A stretch of 64,000 bases of DNA from Phorcus lineatus (taxonomy: Eukaryota > Mollusca > Gastropoda > Trochida > Trochidae): contig OV121089.1 of the NCBI GenBank assembly GCA_921293015.1, positions 44,649,220 through 44,713,219 on the forward strand, in the 5' to 3' direction. The notes beneath the pieces are model-generated. The model was not told the origin of the DNA and did no database searches. It saw only the letters and a list, made by a program, of their open reading frames with translations. Below are positions 27,201 to 39,200 of the stretch, piece by piece (position 1 is the first letter of the stretch; every line of letters starts with the position of its first letter). Both the position numbers and the translations under genes were made by a program.

Positions 27201-30200
27201 GTCAGAAAGGATGTCTTAAAGTGCAGTTCCAAGCAAGAACTCTAGAACTTTCAACGCACAATGTCCTGCTCATGAAGGGACTTTTACCGTCAGTATATCA
27301 GACTTGCCAGTACTTAATTAATTTAGTGACAAGAAAACAACAAATGGCATGTATTTTGGCTTTCATGATTGAGTGACCTGCTCAGCTGGAACAGTCCCTT
27401 GAACATCTTCATTCAACATGCAGCTCTTCTTGGAAATGATAATTGGTTTTGAAAAATGCAAAAGCTGTATTTTTATGGCATGTTGCTGGAACAAGCCACT
27501 TCACTGACCTGATTCCCTTTATTGATTATCCAAATAAAGTTAGACTTTATCAGAAATTCCATTTACATGCCAATTACCTCTGTAAAGTTGAGAACAAGTG
27601 AAATCCATATTGTTCTGAGAAGAGGTCAATAAGTGGCTCCCTAGTGTACAGACTGGATTACCGCCATATTATTTGGATATCTTGTCAGAAGATTGTAGGA
27701 AGATGTAAAATACAGGCACCTAAACCCCAACATAGCTCACTATTCATAATTATGAGAAAGAAAACAGAGATTTAGCATAGAAGATCCTCAACATCGTTGT
27801 TCTTTGGATATCTAAAAGAACTCAATGCAAAATAATCCAGGATTTTTCTTTAATCACAAATAACATCTGTATCAGAAATGCAAAAACAGCCTTCAGCAGA
27901 TGATCATGCAGTACTGATTTGTGGATGTCAAGCAATTGAACATGTCCTTAATCAAAACTTTTATTAAAACATCAAGCCAATCTTCCTGTCACACAGAACA
28001 AATGATGTCAAAATTAACCAAATGTGAGGAGGTAAATAAGAGACTTCAAAGCTACTGGGCATGGTTCATATTATTGATTATTGGTGGATCATTCCAACAT
28101 TCACATTACATTCACTGCCTAGGCTGTTACAAGTGACCATTAGAGAGTCAAGCCATGGGAACAAACACTGAAGAATGATACTCCCAATATGAAGGGGAAT
28201 GTTTTCTGAATTCATATCGGCTCTGAACTACCTAACTTAAGCATGGTTCTCTTGTTTTGAAAAAGAAATGTCCTTGATATAGTTAAGAGTGTTTTAACAA
28301 TCAAGGACAAGGGAACCCTACTATCCTTCTTTATTCAAAGAGGTTTTGAAGCTTTTGCTGTGCTAAAATCGACAGTTGGAAATGCCCATTCGACCATGTC
28401 AGTCATTTTGGTCTATGGATCCTATTCACTTGTAGTCTGATGAATCCAGGTCTGTTATTCAGGATTCCTAAAAGGCAACGGTTATGATTCCTTCTTTTCA
28501 CGAAGAAGCCAAGAATCAGTTCTTGAATGGACATGGAACGGAAAAATCCTTATTAGATTGCTTCCATCATATACTAGTAGTTCTGTGTAGCCTTCAACCT
28601 ATTTGATTGGTCAACAGGGTAAAAGGAAGATACTTTTCTGCAAGTCATTGTAAACATAGTTTTATAGATGTATAGCTTTTAATGAAATTTTGTCATTTTT
28701 TTTTTTATTAAATGTTACACCTATTTCAGTGAAATAAAATTATCGTGGTGATATGAGTATACATTATTATGATACATTTTCAATTTAGTAGTACATTTTT
28801 AAACAAATATATTTTATTAATTAAACATTAGTTTATGGCAAAAGTATTATCTTCAGAGGGTCAGTTACTCAACTAGATCATCTGTAGTCGCAGTGAATTT
28901 AATTAAGCATTAAGCAAAAAGAGCTGTCAGCCATTTTTGTGAGAACACATTTTAATCATTCAAGGTAGGAAAATAGATATGCATAGCTAAATAATCATCT
29001 TATTTATGTTTTAAAACTGCTTCTTTTGATTGATGAACATTTTCTTGCATTGAAACATTTATTTTCATTTTGGTTAGATCACATGTTTATCTAAAATCAT
29101 GTGCTTCTGCACCTTTAAGATTAATCTTTGCAAATGAAAGTCAACAAGTCAAACAATACCAACGCCGCTAATGGCTGAAATATTGCCCAAGCGGCGTTAA
29201 ACAATACCTCTAATGAAATAAATACAGTACCATTTTCATTCTTTAAAAAAAGAAAAATTCTGATAATTGAAAATCTGATTTCATTAGACAAAGAAATAGC
29301 TAAAAACTCTATTGATTTAATAAGAGAGTGCCAGAAACCAATAGGCAATGTACTTGCTGTTATCCCCAAGAGTTCATGAACCTATGTCTCGATGTTTGTC
29401 TCTTGAGAAGATTTTCAGCAGCATCTCTCATTATGGAAATCAATATCTTGTATCGTCCAAAGGCCTTACGTAACAGAAATCTAAATAGTTCACATTATTA
29501 GACACGTTTCCATTTTCAACTTCAGGATTAATTCTAACTTTTATTATGTTGTGTTAATATGTATCACATTACATTGAAATTGATAATTTATTACAATTTC
29601 TTAAACAGATATCAATGATGTAATCATCCTTATAGAAAAGGTAATTGCTTATACCGGAATCAATTTAGGAGAAAATAGGATATTTAGGGAATGAGGTCAG
29701 AATGGAGGATTCTGCCTCAGAAGGGTCAGAAATATTGATTTTGTTGCACATAGCTAGGAAGGGGGAGAGCTTGTTGACGACACACATCTACTTATGACGA
29801 CTATGAGCTAACGTGAACGACATCTCGGCGTCACTGCGTAGTTGGCAGTCATACAGTAATCACTCTCTGGACTCTCACTATAATTCTGTAAGTCTGGATC
29901 ATGTTTTACAGTTGTGTACACAGCATAGTTCTCAGCTCAGGTTCCCATATGGTTTAGTGTTCTAACGCAGAATGGTTCTCTTTTCATGAAATGACTTACT
30001 TGATTATCATATGAAAATGAAAGGATGATTTTATTTTTTGTCACTAGCTTAGAATTTGTTTTATTTGTGGATTATTGATTGATTAGTTAAAAAATGAGAT
30101 GAGATTATGACCATCTAGGAAATGTATTGTAGGATTTGTTTTTTAAATTGATTTTGCTTGACACCTATCCTGTGCATTTTAAGTTTTACTCTCTTAGATC

Positions 30201-33200
30201 TAGAAATATTTTCTTACTTTTATCTTGGGATGGTCAACCTCAATACATTTGATCCCCTGTGCATTTTGTTCAGTTTTGAGCACATTATTTTCCCTTTCAA
30301 AAAGGAACCTGTTTATTTAAAAATATAACAATTTGAATTTACTATGAATATTCAGATCCTTGAAATATTTAAATATCTACATATTTGATATTTATTTCTA
30401 TATATTTATGTTATCTCTTATGAATATCCTTTTCTTAAAGTGTTTCTTTGTAATATATTTTCCTGGTTTTATTTAATTATTAATTCTGTAATATGTTTCA
30501 TGAAATTGTTTCGTATATATATTACTGCATATTTATATGTATTAATTTCAGTTATTTTTTCAGGGAAATTGATTCAGGTTCAGATTTTATACATTAATCA
30601 TTCAATGATCTTCAACGTAATTTCATCCAATAATGCACCAAGACAATGCAATGACCATTCCAAACATTTCCCTTTTCAGAAAAATCGAGGAACTACAAAA
30701 CGACTTGTCCAGTTCTACTCAAAAAGTTGCAATCCTTAACGAATCTATAGAACAATTAAAGGCGGAGGGGGAAAAGGAGAAGGAGGAGATTGTAAATAGA
30801 GGTAGAGAGGAGCTGAAAGCAGCCGAAGCTAGGATAGAGGATGTGGTGAGTCTCACACACCTGCTCCTGCAGATGGGCAAGGTGTACCGATTTCTTATAT
30901 TCATTATAAGAATGTGTTGGTTATAGTTAAGAAAAATAACCAATATCCTTGATATGGAGGTCTGGTGGTGGAGTGGAAAAGCTGTTAATTTAGCAAGGTG
31001 GCAAATTTTTGCCAGACTCAATGTCAGTTGTGCATTGTAATTACACATAGCAGATCCAAAAAAGAATGATATTGAAAATAATGTCAGTGAGAAGCAGCCG
31101 AATTATTAAGACAGTGATGCTCAAACGATGTGAAGCAACAGGTTACAAAATTATTTTTACAAACATTTTTGACTGTTTTTGTCCTTTTTGAGAGCTTAGA
31201 TTTTTTTTAAAGAGTGAGTACATATGGTAGTGCATATTTAGGCCACTTTTTTTAGTGTCTGTTAAATTGTTTATTTCAAACTTTGAGCTGATCAGAAGTC
31301 AAACACTTGTCGTAGGCCAGATCTTTTTGGAAACCCTATTCTTGTTGAAGGCCCTCCTTCATTTGAGATTAATAAGATGATGCTTATTGAACACCTGTTT
31401 TATATTATACGAGATCAGTCTAAGTTGTAAGCTTGTTGCTGTTAGAAAGCCAAGGAACACTTTGAGAATAGTGTTCATCAAAGTTGTCAGATTTTGGAGA
31501 CCAAGAGCCCTTGCTTATCTAACACGTTGTCAGTAACATTGCTTCCAAATGATAGGTTGGTTTACTTTTAAAAAAAAGTTGCAGATTAAGGAATTAAAGG
31601 TAAATACCCATATATGAATTGTTTGTATTCATCTACCACTTAACTGCAAAAAAAGAAAGCACAGACAAGACAATTGTTGTTGCAGCAAACTGAACTAAGT
31701 CGAACTAAGAGTAAGTTAGAGAAGCTAGTTGAAGCCAGCACCCAGGAGAAGCAGGAGCTAGAGGGTAAGAAGGAGGGGGAGGTGGCAGAGCTGAAGAAAC
31801 AACTGGCAGCCAGTGCAGAGGAACTGGAGAAGGAGCGGCTACAGACACAGGCACACAAGCAGGTGCTTGACCAGATCACCCTAGAGCGGGAGACCATGAA
31901 GGTGTGTATCTCATCACCTATATAACTTTCAACAATGTGATAAGGGACTTAAATATTCATTTGCAAAGGATGTGGGATTGGGTTATTAGATTGTATTTAT
32001 AGAATCCTATATCTTTAAACTGTCTTTTTTTTAAAATAAACCTTTTTCCAGATGGAGAAAATAGAAAATGGGAAATTTCAAATACAAAAACTGTTAAACC
32101 ATGTACAGTGTTGCATCAAGATTCAAGATTGTTTCAAAATTCTTGTAGTATTTTCTGGTACTGTTATGTAGTGGGAAAATGATGTTTGGACCACTTATCA
32201 TACATATGACAAAATTTATGATGATACTGATGATAATGCTCGATGTTTCCAGTTTGAGAAGGAGAAGGCTGAGAAGAGTTTAAAGCGTGTAGAGAGTGAG
32301 AAGGATGCGGTGAACTCCGAGCTTGTCCAGACTCGGGTGGAGCTGTCCAAACTGCAGACCGAGAGTCAACAGAGCTCATCACTCAAACACAGCATGGAGG
32401 AGCAGATACAGATAGCACAGGAGGACAAGGAGCGCGCCCTACAGGCAAAGAAGGAGGTCAGTAATAGATATATAAAGTTAATGCTCCCATCTTTTTCATA
32501 ATGAGATTGTATTAAGCCTTGACATTGCTAAGAGAAATCATGTGTAACAAAAATATAGAAGAATGTTGATCCTCAAATTGTGATCTTTAAACGAAGATGT
32601 TATGCAGAAACTAACAATGAGAAATAGCTTATTGGTTATCTGGGCCTTCCTCCTTTCATAAAGCGACCTAAACTTTACTAAGGGTAACCTCAATTCCTGT
32701 TCTTTATCTTTACACTAAGGTTACCTTAAGGACTAATGATCACCTTAAGGGTCTGTGAAAGGAGGCCCTGATATTTAATTTCAACTCCATGTTTCTTCTA
32801 GCTTCAGAAGCAGTATGAGGATTCACAGAGTGAAAAGGAGAAGATTGTCTCTGAGAAGAACCAGCTTCAACAAGACGCCATGGCAACCAAAGCAAACATC
32901 CAGAAGAAGGATATACAGATTGAGGAACTCCAGAAAGAGGTAGGACACCACCTGGTTTGATAAATCTTGTTGCTTTAAGCTTCCACTTTCATCATCGACA
33001 ACATGATGATTATGTTTGTTAATGCAAGTTAGTTCCAGCCTTAACAATATTAGTTGGTTGCAGTTTTTCACTATATTAGAAAATATGCTAACAACCTATC
33101 TCTAATAGTAAAATTTTAACAATGCATATATTTTGATGAAAGTTTAAGTTATGATGTTAGTTTGTTGGTCTTTCAATTGAAATTGTTATTGTAATATCTC

Positions 33201-36200
33201 ATAATGAGCCATCCATTTAGAAAAATGGATCTCTCTGAGAAGATTGATACATTTATGTGGTGAAAGAAGATGCAAATGCAAGTAACCACTAGTTCAACTT
33301 CACTGAGTTGGTGAAAAAAGTCACATTGTAACTGTCATGAACCACAGGTTGAGAAGTTAAAGGGAGAGACGAACGTTATCCAGAAGGAGTTGATGGAGAA
33401 GTCTCAGAGCGAGTCGGACAACAGCGCTCTCAACAAGAACCTGTGAGTAACAGCAAATTGTTTGTTCTGTTTTTGGAGTGTTCCCCTACTTCCCCAGTAT
33501 TGTATGACATACAGAATTTATGTACTGCGTTTTGTATCACATTATGTGGTTTATGAGTTAGGAAAAATCAAAAGCAGAGCTAGTAGCAGGAGAATGTGGA
33601 TAGTGAATGCAAGTGGTCCATATACCGTCAATATTCTAATTAACCTGAGGCTAAACAATGATGTGAATGCAGAAACACCACTCCTAGTGAAGGTTGACTG
33701 ACAAGGGCAGTGGTGTGCTCACTTTACATGCTTCAATTTACGTTTTAAACAAAATATGAATAAGAGACGAGAATTACAAGTTTGGCCAATGGCTATAAAG
33801 TCCATCCAATGGTTAAGGGGAAAACCCTTTCCGTTTGAAAATAAGAACTACATATCAATGTTCTCCTTTAAGCCATACACAGAAGAGGTCTTGAGTTATC
33901 TCAATAACATGACATATTTAGTGAGATATGACTTACGGATATTGAACAAGTTGTCACAAATGCCTACTCAGGGAGGAGACCCAGAGACAGATGGCCAGTG
34001 TCCAGACAAGTCTGAAGGCGGTTGAGGCTGAGAAGTTGAAGCTGGTGGCGGAAGTTGAACAGCTGCAGCTGGTGCAGGAGGAAAGGAAAAAGGTAAGGAA
34101 ACAGCTGCCTTAGGTTAAGAAGTAGACTTGCCTTGACCATTATATGTTGTGCAGTTGCTCACTTATGACTCTAAATATTATTTTGAATTTCTTTTATCTT
34201 GGCCAAAAAACATTATAAAAGTTTTGATGGTGATATATACTTGGCCTTGATACTTGTTGCTGCTTTAAGATAAAACATAATCATATAATTTCATCAAAAG
34301 GAGAGGCTGGATGATTCATTGGTGAATGTTTTTTCAAATGAAAACCCTTTTACTTCTCTAAAAACAGAACATACACCTTAGTTACCAAGTAATGATTATA
34401 TGATTTGTAGCATAACATAAAATACTTTGAATGAGAAAGTTGATTAGACATAAGTATGCAGGTATTGGGAATGAAGCCTGGGTAATGGCCTATTTTTAGA
34501 GCATTCCGTCATTTTCGGAATTTTGAATCGGCTTTTCGCGTTTAGAGCAATTTATCATATCAATGGGCAATGTTTTCAATGATTTTTCACATTCTCTTCC
34601 AGCTTGAGGAACAAAACAAGGCTCTTCAGTCAGAAATGCAAGAGGCCAGCAAACGGTATGTATTTGAAAATATTTTTCTAAAAAGTAGATTTATAACATT
34701 TGTCAACCTCAGCTATCACAATAAAAAATATACTGTGTCTGTTGTATCTAGTGTCATAACAGTGTCTGTATAACATGACCTTTAACTGGACACTAATTAA
34801 CTTTGTTAATCTAATATGTGTGATATATATATATGGTATTTTTGTATAAATTTTTCGTTCCCAATTATGACTGCCTAATTTTTCATTAGCACCTTAATGA
34901 CAAAAATGTTATAGTCAGAATTAATTCCAAGCAAAAAAAGAAGTCTCTAAAGAGATCTACTGCTACAGTTTTGTAGTAAGATGATTATTGTTCTGATAAT
35001 ATGATAAATTCTTGGGAAACACTTGATCAGAACTTTATTTTCAATCATTATCAATCTAATCAAAGAAGTACATTACTATTGCATTTTCCAAATAAAAGGT
35101 GAAATTAACTGGTCAAAGGGATGCTGAAAGTGGGGAATGTTTAAATGGAGAGAATATTCTATGATATCTCCCATGTGCATTTATGCTATTGATACATGAT
35201 TTAAACAATCCAATTGAAACATATCACTTTTGGTGTTATATGATGATCATCAAAGTATATTTGCAAAAACTGGAATATCATCTTGAATTTTCTCTCCACA
35301 AGAAATATCCAGGTCATGCAATCTCTTCTGGAAATGTGACTATTGATTTTTTAAAAAAACAAACTTGTCTAATGCTGTGTATTTCGTCTGCGGTGTGCCT
35401 TGTGTGGATTTGTCTGTTGATGGTAAGATGACTATCAAGATCCCGATTGCATGGTCTCTGACACGTCGAGTACATTTAGCTGGCTTATATATATATTCTT
35501 CATTGCTCATTCACGTTGTGGTGTTAGTTTAACAAAATAATGAACCAGTCTTATGGTGGAACTGTTGTATCTGTTGACATAATTTAAATATTTTAGCGTG
35601 TGAATAAATTAACGTCAAAGTTAATTAGGTTTGCTTTGTATTGGCTTTCAAGTGTACGAGTCTTGTTGAGTGTTGTGTTCTTCTTTTGTTTTCCTGATTT
35701 GAAAAATCAAAGATCTGCTGGGGTACGAAATAATGGGATTGATAGCATTGACAGGTTTACTGTTTAAAAAAAATTAAGGTCCATCATAGTCTGTAATTAT
35801 TAGGTAATACACTGTAAAATGCCTTGTAATGATCTGTTTGGGGGTTATATCAATTCTCATTCCCTACATGACATGCACAAAGATTTTGGATATGAAGTAG
35901 ATTTAAATTTGTTGCATGTTTTTTGAACATAGTTGGTGAAAAATATGTTTGTGTGATGTGCAGTACAGAAAGTATGTATTGCAATTTTTGTTATGCAGGA
36001 TGGCGATGTCTAACTTTTATTTAATGGTTCTTTTGTTAACTGTCTTTGATAAAAGTTTTTGAAGACTCGACAGAATATTTCAAGTATTCACCCTGCTTTT
36101 ATTCACTAACACAACATCATATAATCAACATGACATAACCGGAGGACAGGTGGGGTTACATCGATAATCAAGTAGTTTCTATAATCATTAGCACACATCA

Positions 36201-39200
36201 CTTCATTAATATCAGGTGAGTGGTAATTAATGTAATCAATTAAGGATGGGTACTCTTAACAGATGACTTAGATTGCTTATGAATATAAGTAGATTAACTT
36301 TCTCTGTCACTCTCGTGTTTAAAACATTCTTATCAGCATGCTAAAATACACTGCATTGAGGTTTGTTTATGGTTAAATATCGTGAGTGGGAATTATCAAT
36401 ACTTCCTGATCTTTAAAAACTGTCATTGGTATTTATTAAACTGTTTTTCTACGCAATAATTGTTAAGAATTGCAATGATGCGATGAAGAAAGGATGTTAA
36501 GTAGCCATAGCTTTTGAAAATGAATAAGATGAACCATGGGGAAACATTCTTTGATCTTTATGCACTATCCACTTATGTGGGGTATTTTTCAATTACCTAC
36601 TTTAAATGTTTGTCAATTGTTTTGAAGAAATTGTGCTTATTCAGACTGGAATTACTGTATTAAATCAGCTAAAATGAAATATTTTCTCTATTTAGAAATA
36701 GGAGATAAAGTCATGGAGTCAGATCAGCACTCATATGCCCTTTTACTTTGTCAACCAACTTCTGTGTGACATAAATAAATCATAATCTTAAAGAAATTTT
36801 GGGCAGTTTGTTGGATCATTGAATTGAAAGATATTTAAGATGGCCAATCTTTGTGGAAGCATTAACTTTATGAACGCTTCTTTGGACCTGTATTGGCATG
36901 CATATCTGTAACAGCAGCTGAGCTGCTATTGTAGTGATTCTGTCCTACATGTCCTATGCATGCATTCTGTCGAAATGTGAAAAGAGAAATCTCTCTCTTC
37001 AAATATCAATTCTTCCAAAAGCAAAGTAAAAAATAAAACCAGAATCATCACCGTAAGATTTCCAAAGTACAAATAACTCCTGAACTAAGATTTTCCATTT
37101 CTTGATTAAAATGTGAATTTTTAGAGACTAGACCTGACATTCAATTTGTATGTGAGTTTCAATCTTTTTAAGCTGTAAACACCTTCACATTATGCATGAT
37201 TTCAAAGTAAGATAAAAATCCAGAATTCTTGCCATTTCCATGTAAAATAGTTAAAACCACCTTCCTAATTACTGTGTATAAACTTGTGATAAACTACTTG
37301 TAGATTCAGTGAAGAAAAGTCCTCGCTTGAAGCCTCCAAAGCAGCTCTACAATCCAAGGTAGACAACTCTTCCAAGGAGCTCAGTCAAAAACAGAAAAAT
37401 CTTGAGGAGTATATCAAAAAGGTGAGATAACTTGAACAATGTTTAGGTATTTTATGTTTACAGAAACTGCTCAAATTCTCAAGTTCTCAGAGTCAAGTTA
37501 AAAAAGTAATTTGTGAACCAAGAAGAATATATCCTGACGTTTTTCTTCAATAATTAATTAACCCAATGGATAATTGTTAGGACACACATTCTGAAAAAGA
37601 TGCGGACTCTTGACGATGAACAGTGGATTACAATGGTGACTTCTCACTTTAAAATATGCATTCTGGTGTTTTTGGTCAATAACTAATTTGCCCAAATATC
37701 AGTTTGTGACGCAGGGGGATGATTGATTTGCCTGATGATCAGTCATTTATTTGGACAGACGATATGATGATGGACTGACAGTTAATCTGAAATAATCTTA
37801 TGACCTCTGATTACTCTTGGTTGGGCCATTTTGGCCAATAAACACCTTTTCTAATTGCTGGTTTGTGGGGGTAGATATACTTAATAACGATGCAAGCTTT
37901 GCTGACAATGTAAGTAGAGTAACTGATGAGTTCATCTCTCTGTATACAGGTGGGAGACCTGGAGAGTGAGAACCTGAGCCTGTCCAGCTTCAAGTCGAGT
38001 GCATCTAAGAAGGAGAAGGAGCACATGGAGGAGCGGAACCAACTCATGGACAAGGTGCACTCCCTGGAGGCACTTGTCAAGGAGAGTCAGAACAACGCCA
38101 ACAACATTGCTCCTCCTTCAGGTCGGTGACTCCGCCATAGCTGTGGTGGAAATCCTTCATGCAGGCCTGATTAACGCATCTTTGTTAGACTGGGTGGCAA
38201 TACCTGTTTTAAAACTTCCCTTGAAGATCAGATGAAGACATCTTTGGAATAACTGGCAATACCTTTGTTAGAATGTTCTTCTTGATCCTTTTCGTTGAAT
38301 GGAGACCATCTTTATAGATATACAGCTTCAGTAGGCTTGGTAGCCATACTGAAGGAAGAAGTTGTATACCCATGAAAATAGTCCTCATTCTACAACACTC
38401 AAATTTATTAAAAGCAAATCAAAGATGCTGTCTTCGTTTAACTGACCTTGGATACTAATGTTTAAGTCTTTGTGAGGATCTATTGAGTCCATCTTGAACT
38501 TACTCTTTTAAGGGTCTGTTGAACCCATCTTTGTTGTACTGACTTACTGACAATAAGTTAAGATCTTCTCACGAAGGTACCATACGAACCAGGATTATCT
38601 TTGCCAGTTGGAGAAAGGGAATTGATTGTAAGGGAGGAAACATGGGAATGCTGGACTTCAGCAACTACTGTTGAGAGAGATTGCAGCTTGGCTGGTCTAT
38701 AGATGTGAACCATATCATTAATGTGTGGTTGTTCTGTTCTAGGTGATCCTGAAGCAGTTAGACTGAAAGCTGACAAGGATGCTTCTGAAAAACAGGTTGG
38801 ATATTTGTACTGCTGTAACAAAGAAAAAGGAGATCATAACAAACTCTTTGGTGCCTTTTTTGTCATGTACACTTGAGAATTTGAATAAAGCAAAATTATG
38901 CAACATTGTATGCCCCATACTGGGCCACACTAGTTATATGGGTTTCTTTACAGGTTGAGTTCCTGAACTCTGTGATTGTTGAGCTGCAAAGGAAGAATGA
39001 GGAGCTGCAGGTCCGTCTCAAGGCTATGGAGTCTGGTGTCTATGACAATGGGGATTCTGTCGAAGGCATGGACATTTCGTAAGTTTTCATAATATCAAGC
39101 ACATTTGTGATGACTTTCAGATAATAGTAATAAAAATAACTCTTTATTGTCCTGGTTACATTGTATATTGTAAATTTGATTTGTGCTCTCAGCATCCGGC

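Noticed and set aside
33462-34025. Two open frames of 79 and 89 codons (33462-33701 and 33756-34025) as separate genes
   Set aside because: They run through the intron into exon S in the wrong frame; exon S is fixed by phase and coiled-coil sequence.
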